Source: Ceratothoa steindachneri (lineage: Eukaryota; Arthropoda; Malacostraca; Isopoda; Cymothoidae). From it: DNA of 64,000 bases. Below are positions 44,124 to 56,914 of the stretch, piece after piece. The stretch covers positions 43,372,301 to 43,436,300 of the forward strand of contig OZ018338.1 in assembly GCA_963969495.1 (NCBI GenBank). Reading direction: 5' to 3'. The translations under genes and the position numbers were made by a program. Each line of letters opens with the position of its first letter. The first letter of the stretch is position 1. The notes under the pieces are model-generated. The model saw only the letters and a program-made list of their open reading frames with translations. It did not search any database and was not told the DNA's origin.

Positions 44124-46062
44124 GTTTCATAGAAGCTGCTTCTAAATACAATCTCTCCCTGAATTCGGAGAAATCTAAGTTTTCCTTAAGCTGCATTAAT
44201 ATTCTCGGTTACCAAATTTCTGACGGCAATCTGAAACCCGATCCTGAACGAATGAGAACTTTGTCAGAATTACTCCTACCATCCGGTAAAAAAATCTTTG
44301 CAGCGTTGTTTGTGTTTTTATTTGCATAATACGCTAAGTGGGTTCGCAACTATTCAGAGAAAGTACGGCCTCTTGTAGATTGCTGCAGACTTCCTTCATC
44401 TCTTCAGGCTATTGAAGCATTTGAAACTTTAAAGAATGACATTGCCAAATCTTCAGTGAAAGTTATTGATGAAGACTCCCCCTTTTCCATAGAAGCGGAT
44501 GCATCAGATAATGTAATCGGTGCCACCTTATCACAGTGCAGACGACCAGTGGCTTTCTTCTCACGTTATTAAACCGATCAGAAAAGAGACACCACATCAT
44601 TGAAAAAGAAGCGTATGCAGTGGTAGAGAGCATACCTAAATGGAAACCTTTTTTTTGGCTTTGAGACATTTTAACGTAGCAACTGATCAAAGAGCTGTGT
44701 CATTCATGTTAAACCAATGTAAAAGTTAAAATCAAGAATGATAAGATCATGCGTCGGCGTATGGAATTACTTCCATTTTTCTTCCATATTCATCATCGCC
44801 CGGGTCATGAAAATGTTACTGATACACTATCACGGTCGTATTGTAACACCACTTCGAATATTACAAGTTTCAAATCGCTTCATGAGAGTGTCATTCATCC
44901 TGGAGTCCAGCGAATGTTACATTATGTTCGTGTTAAAAACCTTCCTCACTCCATCAATGAAATCTGCCGTATTATTACTAATTGGTAGGTATGTGTTAAA
45001 ATTAAATAGCGTTTCTTTAAACCAGAAAATACTGCACCTTTCGAACGCCTTTCAATTGATTTTAAGGGGCCGCTTACAGTTTCTTAGCACTCCTCGCGTT
45101 ATCTCCTTACAAATTTTGATGAGTTTAGCCGATTTCCGTTTGCGTGTCCATGCCGCGATATGTCATCCAAAGTAGTTATTGAGTGTCTTGCAATTTTTTT
45201 CGTTATTTGGTCCACCCACATATATCCATTCAGACTGCGGCCTGTTATTCATTTCCAAGGAAGTGAAAGAATTTTTACTATGTCTTAGTATAAACAGAAG
45301 CCACACCTCTATATATAGCCCTCCGTAGAAATAACCAATGTGAGCCATATAATGGCATCATTTGGAATACTGTGAAGTTGGCTATCGAATCTCGAGGTTT
45401 GCCATTAAGTGCATGGCAGAATGGGTTACCTGATGCCTTACATACGTTCACTACTTTGTACCTCTACGAATACCACGCCGCATGAACGACTTTTTGTTTT
45501 GAAGATAAGTTCAGTTAGTAGTTCAGCCTTACCTTCTTGACAAATTGAACCTGAAGAAGTCCTCCTCAAACGGTTTGGGAATCGCAATAAATACAAACCA
45601 GCTGTGGACGTCGTTGATCTCATTGATGATAACTCTACACATGCTCTTGGGAAAGTATCTGATGGAAGAGAGAGCACTCTGGGCGATTTAGCTCCATTTC
45701 CTAGGAATATTCTACCTAATGATTACGAATCACGAAATCCAGGTGTCCTTTCCGATTCTTCTTCCTATTCCGGTGTCCCATCTACAACTATTAACTTTCC
45801 TAAAGGCAACGAGAAGATTTTGGATAATGAGCAAGAAAAATGATCAGGGTGATAACAAGGTGAATAGTCAGGACAATCTGATAATACAGTTGCCTAGCCC
45901 TAGAAGATCTTTACGTGCTCATAAACCTGTACGTCGTTTAGATTTGTAATCTTTTCGATTTCTAATTCATTTTTATGTCTTATTTTAACTTTCTTTATCT
46001 AGTGTATTACTTCTATATTCTTTAATTTTAAAAAGGAATGAATACCTTTTGGTGGGAGTGAC

Positions 46063-46191
46063 TGTTATATGTTGGACTTATTCATTTATATTTGTTCATA
46101 TGTATTCATGTTACTAATATTTTTTGTTTTTTCTCTAGATCTATTATGAATATAGTTGAGAAAACCCTATATAATGAGACAGCTCATTACA
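46063..46191 (+). repeat. Right short LTR
   Basis: Starts TGTTATATGTTGG and ends CTCATTACA. It is preceded by the purine tract at 46051-46060 and followed by ATATG. Confidence 0.8.
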
Positions 46192-46580
46192 ATATGGTTG
46201 ATAAAATATTCCGTTTCTTCACTTTCAAATCTCTTTGATGCCTCCATTCCACTCAATGAATTCGCGGAGGCTCTAAAAACTCACGGGACAAATTGCGACC
46301 CGCGTCATCGCGCAAGTTCCATCCCGATCAGAAGGTGCACATTACTAACGATTTTGAAACTTGCACTCGTATTCAATAGAAACATGCAAATTCACCAACA
46401 AATTTAGTGTCCTTTTCCCGTTAAAGTGCGCAGATGCCACTCATTTTGATACAAGTACAAGCGATGTAAGGACTGTAGCTGACCGCAACCTTAAACCAGC
46501 ATGGCTCCCACCGAATCCCCAAAAGACCACAAATTCCATTCTGAGGCGTGCCTTCCCGTTCCCGCAAAAGCGGCAGTAGG
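46192..46580 (+). pseudogene. Integrase C-terminus of the older Gypsy element
   Basis: After a TSD-like ATATG the sequence holds, in broken frames, the end of a Gypsy integrase: TVADRNLKPAWLPP at about 46468-46509 corresponds to the usual VSVDRLKPAYLP box. Upstream, about 46355-46400, is a decayed nucleic-acid-binding region. It continues the gene cut at 40836. Confidence 0.65.
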
Positions 46581-46765
46581 TACCCCTTGTGACCAGAAAG
46601 CGCGTCACATTTCGACATTCGTTTATCACACACACAAACATTTCCATACGGCAGCCTACCACAAAAATTCCATTTCTTTCCTGTTTGGTATCTTTGACGT
46701 CTGGTAGAACGGGCATATGCAGAGGCCGCTGTTTATGCACCAAGCCCTATTCAAAACTTGTTCTG

Positions 46766-46768
<3 letters not shown>

Positions 46769-46849
<81 letters not shown>
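46769..46849. repeat. (TA)n microsatellite
   Basis: About 40 uninterrupted TA units. Apparent frames rich in Ile-Tyr across it come from this repeat. Confidence 0.97.
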
Positions 46850-46852
<3 letters not shown>

Positions 46853-48945
46853 GGTATTCTAACTTTCATTTTAAGTTGAAATCTAACTCCACTCTGGCCG
46901 GGTGTTTAAGCACAGTCAGCGACCGATGTCAACTCTATGATGGCGACACCTGGCAACCTCACTCTACTTGGGGCCTACTTAATTTGAACTCACAGAAAAG
47001 CCACATAATGTGATTCAGACAACTATAATCCTTCTACGCTAAGTGCAAGCCTGCACTCAACCTCTAAGAAATCCTCTATCCACGAGAGCTATGAGCCACC
47101 TGACTTGAGTGAGGCAACCAAGAATAATTCCAGTTTGACCTTGTAAATAAAAATATATAAATTATGAGCGTATGTTGTGCTCGGGTTATGTAATCGGTAG
47201 GCCACTGGCACCAAATTGCATGGTTCAATAGGCCCAGCGAGAAACTCCACAAAATGGACGCGCGGTGGTCTTATTAAATCTTGCCAAACTCCACACATAT
47301 AATATAATATGTCTGATATGATAATAAGAAGATGAGAATGTATATATTAATTTGCATATATGAATTTGTATAGAAAATAAGGAATGAAAATATATATGTC
47401 AATAGAGAGGAGGCAAGCGGTCATTGGAGGTGCGCTTGGAGACACACAAAATACGAAAGCGGGAAACGGATATCAGGTCAAGACACCTGAGTCAATAAGA
47501 GGAAACGCATAAACAACAATTCGCGTCTTGGGATAGCTTTTTTAGAAGACGAGAGTCTAGAAAACAGCTGGGAAAATACAAACTCTGACCAAAGGAAATT
47601 GTAACACAGATTTGTGACAAGCGAATCCTGTCATAGTGATAAAACTTTTGGAATATGTAAGTAAATCTGAAAAACACAGCTGTTTGGTAGCCCCACCCTA
47701 GGGGTAGAAACTAATGAACCCAACGACGGAAGCTCGTCTCACGGACGAGTTTAGGCCACGCCCCCTAGGAAATAAAACTGCATATAGAGTGGATCAATTC
47801 AGGAAGACAAGTGATTAAAAATTATTCAGACTTTAAGTTCTATTCAGTATTAAGACATTAAGATTAATTTGTTCCGATTTTACCGTTACGGAACCCCTTT
47901 AATTCACCTAAGTCCTGTCTCTCCAGAATTCAATACTTCGCGTTGAATAGAAAACCTGCTTGTCGCCCACAAAGTACTTCGTGACGTGCCGCTTGCTCCT
48001 ATATAGGTTCGTATTAGAATAAAAGTATATTTTGGCTATGTCCTTTCTCAAAGTCCTTCTTTACCCCGATTACCCGGAAACCTTCGGTAAGCTCAGCCTA
48101 AATCAGAGTACTCGTGACGAATCATTTAAGGAGAAAGAAACATAATTTACTTTCACTATAAATTGGCTATCTATTAATTAGGTAACAGCAGATCCTTTTC
48201 CTATACTTATTTACATAACCAACAGCTCTAGTAGCTTTCAGTTTGTAATTGAGGACAAGGTAACTCAATCCTTCAGTTGGGAAGTGAGTGCAGTTAACCG
48301 AAATTTTCAGTATTGTTTTGGGAATTTGTCTTTAGACCTTTACGCTTATTACGTGAATTTCAGCACCCTGGTACCTTCTTTGCTATTAAAGGAACTAGAC
48401 CGAACCCTTTCTGAGGTATGTGGATACTAAGTATTCATCTGGTTTTATTAGTTAATCGCGAATACATCCTTCGATTTAATCCACGGTCCTGTTTAGAATA
48501 TTTTTCTAACTAAACCTGGGAGAAACACAGTCTGAGGCATTTTGTTAATTAAGTATATATTTACTTATGTGTGTATATACTGTCTCGTTAAGAATAATTA
48601 GCTAGTCCCAATTAACAAGATTTGTAAATTTAAAAATACGGAATTATCGGATGCAAATAGAAATTCAACTTTTAAGGCTTTTCAACATCATTGTTAAATT
48701 GGTTTTGTGAGCTGTTGTGAAGATTAGAAGTTAAGTTATCCCTCATGAACCCTAGCAATCTAATTGGATTAGTGTCCGGCTTTCGTTTCTATAGTGTTGT
48801 ATTTTATCGGGGAAAAATAGTGCCTATCAATGGACTCGAACGTATCCCACTCAATAAAGCTCATTATTATGAAGAGATAGAGAGAAGGGAAAATGAGATC
48901 AGAGGAATTGGAGGAGAACCAAAGTGAAACTCGATCAAAAAAAGA
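46850..48945. other. Stretch without recognisable gene, partly LTR-like
   Basis: 47680-47790 is GC-richer with an inverted CTCGTC/GACGAG (about 47734-47750) and could be part of an LTR. I could not find matching ends or a TSD. Nothing else recognised. Confidence 0.4.
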
Positions 48946-49439
48946 ATACAAATAGTAGAGTGGAAAAATAAAAGACTATTTTGGAGAACCAGGGGTCTTC
49001 GAACAGAGTTCAATTAAAGAGTTATAAGTCAGAAGAAGAGGAAAGAAAAGGAAAAAGATAAAAACAGGATAAATGCAACTGGCATTTTTGGAGCAGGTAA
49101 TGTGGCCGTGGATTAGCCTGCTGTGACCAGGGCGAAGGTGGGTCAGCATCAGTTTTTTATAATGTAAGCAGTAGAAAGATGAGACACAGTAGACGAGGAG
49201 GAGTTCAATCTGATAAAGTTTGGCTAGAAGCCAAGATTTCTAGCCGGTAAGCCATTGTATATTAAGGATCTTCTTTTCATAGAAATGAGATCAGTGAAGG
49301 GAAAGTGGACTGTACTTATTATGGCAGAGGCAGATCAATTAGCTTTAACATCCAGTTAATTACCAGACATTCCAGCAGAGAGGGCACCAGGAAGAAGGTG
49401 ACAAGTTTATCATAGAGATCGAAAGCCCATGAAAAGATG

Positions 49440-50280
49440 AGGGATCTTAGGGATCAGAGGGTATGGGAGAAAGAAATTGAATAGAAAAAAATAGCCGTAG
49501 TGGAATCCGAGTACAACACAAATTCAGTAGAAGGGAGTAAGAAGAGGAGATGGAGGACCCACTGGATTGCGTAAAACGTGGGCAAATATTAACAACAGCT
49601 GGAGGAAGTTTGAGGAAAGCCAAGACACTGTCTCTACCACGACAGAAAGTGTCGTGCAAGTGAGCGGCCGCATGATTAAAGAATATTGATCCGAGAAGCT
49701 TTCTTCAAGTTCTTGCTAATGGAGAAGAGGTGGTTGCAGATTCTTGAGAGATTCAGTATCTGAGAGGCAATCGTCAAACAAATCTGATGTAGAGAGGAAA
49801 AAGAGAATAGAAGGGCCGAGAAGAACGGTATAAAGGTCTTTGAGAAGTTAAGTTGTTGACAGTCGAGAGGAAAATGGATGCCCCAAGTGAGAAACTGGAA
49901 TAAAAATAATACCTTATCAGAGAGTAAGGCACGTGTATTTAATATGGAATGTACATTAAACTCAACGCGAACAGTAGCCATTGGGAAAGAACGCAAAGCC
50001 TTTGAAGCCAAGCGAAGGCGCAAGTTAAGAATTAGGTCAGAGGAACGGTGGGTTGAGGAGGATGCGCAGTTATACAAGTGTAGCCAAAGTCCAGTTTAAA
50101 CTCGATCAGGGCCCTACAGAGGTGGAGTAACGTTTGATGGTTAGCACCCTTTGTAGTGTGGGATAGATTATATACAAGATTGAGAGTGGGCAGGGTGGTT
50201 GTAATAAGGTAGGTGAAGTAATGCCACTAGGAAATCCTCTCACCAATTATGAGTCGTAAAAACCTTACTGATTTGCCATT
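49440..50280 (-). pseudogene. I-like post-RT and RNase H remnant (copy D)
   Basis: The minus strand includes ALIEFKLDFGYTCITAHPPQ (about 50110-50050), the counterpart of the SKLDYGC block in copy B, then a long stop-free stretch (50077-49676). Near 49515 it has FVLYSDSTTAIFF, an RNase H motif with its aspartate kept. Broken frames throughout. Confidence 0.5.
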
Positions 50281-51925
50281 AAAGCTCCTGAAATAAATGT
50301 GAATGGCACTTCCATGTGACCATGGCGGTGAGTGCGACAAAAAACCATTTCCTTTCCTTTGCTGATCCACTAGAATCAAATTTTTAAATACAAGTAGATC
50401 TTAAATACATGTACATACAAGGCTATCTTAAAAGTCACTATGTTTTGTCAGAAATAGTAGAAATTAAAGAAAAGCATCTCAAATCCCCGAAATCTTTATT
50501 ATTTACAAGTAAATGCATTGTAGAATTAAAGCTTTTAAATTATCAGTTTCCATAGCGACCATTAAAGGTCTCTCCAGATCTCAAACGATGAACGTTTTCA
50601 TGGAACTTTCAAGAATTTCAAATTTTTTTGATACATCTATCATACGATGTTGAAGGTTAATTACATATATACCTCTTTAAACAGTCTACTTTTCCGAATT
50701 AATATAGCAAGGTGAAAAATCTAAGAGTGTTAAAACAGATGAACGTGCTACCAATTGTTAGTTCTTCCACGATCAATACAACGACCGAGAAAGAGTCTAT
50801 CAAGATTACCTCTTAGTATTTTATTATTTTAGCATAATAGCATGGAACTCCATAATATTCGAAGCCTACTGTGCCAAAACTACCATCAGTAAGGAGTTAG
50901 GTTTTGAGGAATTGTTCAAACATGTTAAGATGCACACTTCCTGTAAGTGTAATTTTGTTGGATGATAAAATTCTCTAAACCCATTCAAGAACATCAGTTG
51001 GTGTTACTCACCTAAATATAAATAAAGGTTATTGAAGTGAATAAGAAATGAGGTTGCAGCATAAGTTGCTAAAATCCTTTTCAAATGATCACATAAGTGG
51101 GCTGCAAGGCTGATCAGGCCAAGATATGTAGTCTCCAGCATAATATGATGACTAGAAGAATTTTTCTTGTTGAGTCAACCAGTGTAAGAGCTGTTAATAC
51201 TGTTACATCTAATAACAATGCTAAAAATAAAAAAATATTGGCTTAATTTACAGATTAAAATTGGCTAATATAACAACCGGTTTTGTCAGAGGTAAATCAG
51301 GAAAATGAAAAACAATCAACTCGTAAAAATATTATTTCTCTATAAATTTTTATGTAGTTAGGTTGCCTAAAAGACAACGCGAGAGCGTCCAAATAAAATG
51401 AACCGGCATACGATGGAATCGTGATAAGTTGATTTTATATATTTCGAAAGGATGAAGTTTCTGGCATATGTGGGAAGCAAAACAATGAACTACTGCTTAA
51501 AAAATGACTAAGTCGTTAAAAGAGAGTATTTTAATTGAAATTTGGATTCTTGGTGGGTAGTAAAAACCAAGTGATTTCCAGGTTCTTTGAAGAAATTTAT
51601 GTAGATATTTTTAATAGGTAAGACTAATGGAACCCTAGGTAGTGATTTCATAAGTGATTTTAGATAAAATAAGTGAATTGTATAATATAAATTAGGTTTG
51701 CAAAGGAAATAGATGAGAAATTCATTTTAAAGAACCCAAAGTCTGTAACAAGTTGTTGAGGAGCCTTTGCACGCGGGTGTAGAAGTTTAGACTATCATGG
51801 ATGCAAACACAAAAGAATTTAGTAGACTAAGATTGATTATTAGATTGGTTGTATAGTAGTATGGTAGGTAGGTTGATAGGCATTGGAGGATAATATCGTA
51901 TAGGTGGTTTTATTGATGTTCAGAG

Positions 51926-53960
51926 TAACAAGGAGTAACAAGGAAAGAAAGTACCATTAAAGACCTTACGGTCTATTCAATGAAGGTATCTTTGGACTAG
52001 CAGTCGAGCGGGCACATCTCTGCTCAAATGCTTTACGTCCTTAAACGGCCACTTTTCAAGACCCTGTCTAGTCTTGACTTGAACTGGTCAACAGATTCAC
52101 TGTTGACAACTTCCACTGGAAGTGCGTTCCAACTACGTGAAAAATTTTCCACACAGATCGCGGTTGTAACGCTTTAGTTCAAGTTTAAAGCCGTGATTTC
52201 TTGTTCTGCTATAGGCGAGTGTGAAAATATCCCTGTATTCAACATTGTCGAACCCTCGAAGTATTTTTAAAACTTTGATGAGCTGACCACGCAGTCTACG
52301 GGTTTCCAGCGAGAACAGATCTAATTCCCTTAGTCTATCCTCATAACTTTCATGTCGGAAAGAGGGAATCAGTTTGGTTGCCCTGGTTTGCACGCTTTTT
52401 TCTCCGCCTCAATGCACTGTTTCGAGAACCGCGAGGTCACTAGTGATTGTTACACCCAAGTCCTTCTCAGTGTCGATGGATTCCATACCAGTGCCCTTAA
52501 GGATATACTGAGATTGGGCGTTTTGGTGGCCGATATGCATCACCTTGCATTTGCTCACGTTAAAAGGAATTTGGCAAGTGTCCGACCACTTCCCAATCTT
52601 CCGAAGATCCTTCTGCAGGCGGGCAGTATTTCCATCCTTTGCAACGTTCATACCAAGCTTGGTATCGTCGGTAAATTTACAAATCTTGGCAACCATGTCA
52701 CCGTCCATGTCGTTGACGTAGATGATGAATAGTAGTGTTTCCAGGACAGGACCTTGAGGCACCCCGCTAGTAACGGGCACCCACTCAGAAGTCTGTTTAT
52801 TCACCACCACCCGTTGCCGTCTGCCACTTAGCCAGTTCTCTATCCAGCCGGCTACTTTTCCGTCTATGCACAGCGCTCGCACTTTTCAAAGAAGGCGGTG
52901 GTGTGGTACCTTATCAAAGGCTTTCTAAAAGTCTAAGTAAACCACATCCACCGCCTTGTTCCGATCGTGCTCACTGAAGACGAAGTGGAAGAATTCCACA
53001 AGGTTCGTCAGGCATGACCGTTGCCTTTGGAAGCCGTGTTGGGAACTCCTCAGTAGCAGGTTTGACTCTAAATGCGACGTCATTTTCTCCACCATGATGC
53101 TTTCCATGAAGTTACCGACTATCGAAGTCAGACTGATAGGTCAGTAGTTCAACGGTTGGCTACGGTCTTCTTTCTTGAAGATAGGAGTCACCTCCGCATC
53201 ACGCCAGTCTCTAGGAACGCATTCGGTCCTCCGGATTGACATGTTAAAGATTGCGCTCAGGTGTCCTGACACTTGATCGCGCACTTCTTTCAACACTTTA
53301 GGTAGAAAGCCATCCGGACCAGGTGTCTTATTCGTCATTACGTCAGTGATCTTCTTTTCTATTTCTCCTTCGGTGAAGTCCAGATCCTCCAGCTTTTCCC
53401 TCGAGTAGGAATCCGTTGGCTGGGGGATTGGACCGCACTCTTCAGTAAACACTGAAGCGAAGTAGTCGTTGAAGAGGTTAGCATTTTCTGCAGCTGAGTG
53501 CTTTAATGCCCCCCATTCATTCCTCAAAGGGCCAATCGTTCGACGGATTGGTTTACGGCTGTTTACATATCCAAAGAACTCCTTGGGATTCTCTTTAGAA
53601 AGTTTCGCTACTCGGAGTTCCTCAGACCCCTTAGCCGCCCGTATGCTGGACTTCAATCTCCTGGATAGCCTCCGGTATTCGTCAAAGTCACCCGAGATCT
53701 TCGATTGCCGGTACACAATTCTCTTCTCCCTAAGCAGTTGGCCGATTTCTCGATTAAACCATTTTGGTTGAACAGAAGACCGACGGGGGCATTTCAGAGG
53801 GATGAAACGCGATTGAAGACTCATGAATGTGGTTTTGAAACTGTTCCACGAGTCTTCAACAGTCTCGCAAACTTCTAGCCTCACGTCAGTCAGTCCAGCA
53901 CGAAGACATGCCAAGTCTGCTCTTCTCAAATCAAGTTTCCTCGATTTACTAGTTGCAGGC
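51926..53960 (-). mobile_element. 5'-truncated CR1-like non-LTR element
   Basis: About 2 kb lacking the endonuclease. It starts in the linker before the RT (53929) and ends in a 3' UTR of about 200 bp. The plus-strand left edge shows AGTAACAAGG twice in a row (about 51927-51946), either a 3' terminal repeat or target duplication. It lies inside the RT gene of I-like copy D: DFSKAFDTVRH and FADTTFV are on one side, LNINKTTYTIL on the other. Confidence 0.8.
52133..53929 (-). pseudogene. CR1-like reverse transcriptase, truncated and mutated
   Basis: 53929-53141 gives the region before and at the start of the RT (AKWFNREIGQLLREK-like linker, TNKTPGPDGFLPKVLKE, DWRDAEVTPIFKK), then a stop. 53107-52925 has SQHGFQRQRSCLTNL and VYLDF (motif A), with a stop before KAFDKVPH. 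52882-52409 has SGVPQGPVLETLLF (motif B) and KFTDDTKLG (motif C, usually FADD). 52393-52133 is the C-terminal TRATKLIPSFRHESYEDRL block common in CR1-like elements. Several stops and the FTDD change make it inactive. Confidence 0.85.
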
Positions 53961-53964
53961 CCTG

Positions 53965-54560
53965 CCTTCGGGACAGTCTGTTATCAGTAAGCCAGAGTTA
54001 AGGCTAGTAATGAAGATATGATGAGTGTTGTGTGTGATAGATACAAAGGTAGTATCAGCAAAGGAAATGTGATTCAGTAAAATAAAGGAACGGAACTTAT
54101 CGTTAATGTAAATTATGGAGAGAATGGGGCCCAAGACAGAAAGATCCCTGTGTGACTACAATGGTAAGGAATGAAGGGGGGTGGGTGGTGAGTGCTACTG
54201 ATTTTTGATGGTTTGTCAGATAGAATGTGAATCAGAAATTAGTAATGCCACATACTCCGATTTGAGCTAGCTTATTGAGAAGAATTATATGACGTACTGT
54301 ATCAAAAGCCTTAGAAAAATCAAGAAAAAATGAAATAAGTGAGTGTGAGCAATATAGGGTATCATGTTTTGATAAGAAATTCACGAGTTGCATCGGACGT
54401 GCCAAGGTTTGGACGCATTAAGAGGATATTTTGATCTTTTCGTAAAGTAAGGAAAGATTAAAGTCTTTTGGACATTAGTTTTTCAAATATTTTGGAATAA
54501 ATTAGAAGTGTGGAAATTAACTTATAATTTTATGGAAGGCGACGACTACCTTATTTTAAG
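53965..54560 (-). pseudogene. I-like reverse transcriptase fragment (copy D)
   Basis: The minus strand contains FFLDFSKAFDTVRHIILLNKL (motif A, about 54330-54270) and, at 54134-53949, MGPILSIIYINDK and HISFADTTFVSITH, where FADD has become FADT. The frame runs into the CR1-like insertion after LLITD. Confidence 0.72.
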
Positions 54561-55499
54561 ATTGAAGTAACCCGAGCGAATTTCAGTAAGAAGAAAAACC
54601 ACCACGTGATAAGGATAGATTAAAAATAGATATTGGATTAATGACAACGATTGATTAAAAATAGGTATTAGACTAGTGATAATGATTGGATAACTATATA
54701 TATTGGACTAGTGATGAGGACTGGATAAAATAGATATTGGGCTAGTGATAAGGATTGCATGAAAATAGATAATGATTAAAAAGACATATTGAACTAGTGA
54801 TAAGGATTGATTAAAATAGATTTGAGGCTAGTGATAATGATAGGATAAATATACACATTGTTTAGTGATAAGGATTGAATAAAAATGGATATAGGAGTAG
54901 TGCTGATGATTGATTTAAAATACATAGTGGACTAGAGATATTGGCAGAAAGTTAGTAAATGAAGGTGGAAATTGAATTATGAGGAGAAGTGTTTTTTTTT
55001 TAATTTTGAATAGTTGACAAAACTTCAGAATCGGTCGAGAGAAAGGAGTAGATGGAATTAATGTTTGTGTTAGGGATCTTTCGAAAAGTGGAGATATGGG
55101 TTGGCGAAATGACCTAAATCAGTGGCAATGTTATTAAAGGAAGAGTTAGAGGCTTGACCAATTTAAGGAAGATTATAAAGAAATTTACCGTTGCACAGGA
55201 ATTCAAAGAAGCAGAACCTGAAATTCTGATGGAAAAATATAATTTTAGACAGGCATAAAATGAAAGTAGTAAATATTTTTTTTAGTGAAGAAATTATCAC
55301 ATCGTTTTTACTGTTTAAAAAGTGTTAATTTTTAATGCATTTGAGTAGATTTTTAGTAATCATAGGACGCGAGTTATATGGAGTAGGGCGAATCTTGGAG
55401 CAAAAAGATCCCACCACTGAGTTTAAGACATTAAATTGATCAGTGGAGTAAGAGTCGCAGAAAATGGTAAGACTTTCACGCACGTTGTTGACTGTATCC

Positions 55500-56350
55500 A
55501 ATAGACCAATCCAACAGACTTAGGAAGAACTGCATTAATTGGATATATTAACCATCACTTTTGCTGTCGCAGTACACGCTATCGTTTTCACTTACCCGTA
55601 GGAGCACTTTCTTCGTGTGGATGAAGAACGTTCCTCAGGAATACCCGATGCAGTTTGGTGGTAAGTACTCATTGCTATGGTAACCGCATACCATCACTCC
55701 GTACAATGCAGTTTTATTTACTATTTTTTAGTGTGATTACGAAATAGTTTATGTTCAAAAAACTTTGCTTAGATTTGTAGAGTGAAGATGGCGAAAGGCG
55801 AAAGTTGGAGATGGAAGATGGCAAAAGTTGGCATATGGTCAGTCATGTGGGCTGCAAATATTCCAAAGGTGTAGGAAAGCTGATTGTATTAGATGTGATC
55901 GATACAAGATGAGGAAGTATGAGAAAAGTGAATAACATGTGAAATGAGTGGGAGAAAAGAGAAGCTGTTGCAAAGATCAATGGGATCAAGTTCAGTATTG
56001 GAAGGATTATGTCAATATAAAGTAGAGAGAATATCGTTTAACCATGAATTAAAGACTTGCATAGCAGACTGTTTACCCATAATATAGTAAAGGTTAATAA
56101 GTCAACATCTATTCTAACAGTAAAGAATTCAAATATATTATTACAAAATGACTAAGCAGTTTTCAACGAAGATTTATACGAGGGTACTAAATTTACAAAA
56201 ACTCCTTCCATTCAAATGTCTTTGAAAGTGCGAAAAGAGGTATAACCATGAATATTGGGGAAATAAGTTTGTGAAAAACAAATTTCACTAAGAACAATTA
56301 TGTCAAGATCATCACTGAACAATTTTTGATAATTATTCTGGTGCTTTCAA
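55500..56350 (-). pseudogene. I-like endonuclease remnant (copy D)
   Basis: The minus strand near 56330-56230 reads DLDIIVLSEICFSQTYFPNIHGY, where LxET and a hydrophobic GY block are usual at the start of EEP-fold endonucleases. The rest is too decayed to map. Confidence 0.45.
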
Positions 56351-56370
56351 TTTGATTAATAAGCTTAGCA

Positions 56371-56909
56371 CAGATTGTTGTCCTGCGAGAATAATCTTGC
56401 AATTTGTGAAGCACTTGGATTTGCAAATAACAAAGTCGAATTATACTTATTTAGTGATGCACGTGGAATTTATAACATGTGAGATGCCATCCGAGTTGAT
56501 AACTGTTGTTAGTTTCAAATGCTTCTCTAACAGATTCGATTCGTTCCTAAGTTTTTCTTCGCATTCACCGATTAAATTCTCTGAAATTTATTTACTAATT
56601 CCCAAGTCTGTAGGAGCTTTTTACATTAAAATTTCTCTAAAACTATCTCTGCAAAATTACTGTGCATCTGAAAAGTTGCCGATTGTGATATAGTGCTGTC
56701 TTTTGTGCTTTCGGAAACTCTAATTGTTGTGTAAGAAATATATCCCGACTTAAATTCGAATGCAAAAAATTCTATATTCAGTATTATGCATAAATATATA
56801 TCAAGAATGTTCTTAAGTAGTACCGTCTGGGCCTAGAGATGGAATGCATTCCCACAGCTTTTCCCAGTATCCGTTGAGTAGCCTTCATATATTTGGATAT
56901 ATTACGGCG
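56371..56909. other. Spacer, nothing recognised
   Basis: It may hold the 5' end of I-like copy D. The plus-strand frame at 56352-56693 has no motif I recognise. Confidence 0.4.
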
Positions 56910-56914
56910 TACCG

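Larger units (their letters stand above)
41830..45843 (+). pseudogene. Gypsy Pol remnant, interrupted by a solo LTR
   Basis: Protease at about 41860-41960 (LNGDPQLLQGFIDSSE; DSG has become DSS). RT from about 42240: NSPWRAQVVMTSN, MVVDSRTINKYT, YFSIIDLSNAYYQIEI, a stop at 42568, YQFKCIPFG, then AYLDDTTVSRN (the YLDD box is kept). It breaks at 42756 by the solo LTR and resumes at 44124 (IEAASKYNLSLNSEKSKF). RNase H at about 44460-44570 (FSIEADASDNVIGATLSQ) and the tether (HHRPGHENVTDTLSRSY, about 44793-44843). Integrase from about 44880 (HESVIHPGVQRMLHYVR) with FERLSIDFKGPL (about 45036-45071). The C-terminal end is acidic and serine-rich (45604-45843). Several stops and shifts. Confidence 0.8.
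40837..46191 (+). mobile_element. Short-LTR Gypsy element, split by a solo LTR
   Basis: LTRs of about 154 bp (40837-40990) and 129 bp (46063-46191), TSD ATATA (40832-40836) against ATATG (46192-46196), PPT GGTGGGAGTG (46051-46060). Gag, protease, RT, RNase H and integrase are all present in order but damaged. Without the inserted 1,367-bp solo LTR it would be about 4 kb. It is inserted into the integrase gene of the older Gypsy: motifs before 40836 and after 46192 belong to one integrase. Confidence 0.85.
37199..46580 (+). mobile_element. Old Gypsy element, split by a solo LTR and by a second Gypsy element
   Basis: The host element of a nested cluster. Its pol pieces in order are protease (37199-37588), RT start (37790-38427), rest of RT to integrase (39729-40836) and integrase C-terminus (46192-46580). 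When the two insertions (38428-39723 and 40837-46191) are skipped, the protein motifs continue on the other side. All parts carry stops and shifts. No LTRs of its own recognised. Confidence 0.8.
48950..56370 (-). mobile_element. Old I-like non-LTR element (copy D), split by a CR1-like copy
   Basis: The minus strand from about 56350 shows endonuclease, then RT (54560-53965 and, across the insertion, about 51925-51700), then a post-RT region (about 50250-49900) and RNase H traces (about 49530-49440). All frames are heavily mutated. A 5'-truncated CR1-like copy occupies about 51926-53960 between two halves of the RT. Limits are approximate. Confidence 0.6.

Noticed and set aside
46589..47013. 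Frames rich in Ile-Tyr across the TA run
   Set aside because: Translation of a microsatellite, not a gene.
47680..48400. Possible further solo LTR
   Set aside because: There is an LTR-like start and a hairpin, but no ACGACA end, no GCACTCTTAGA motif and no TSD.
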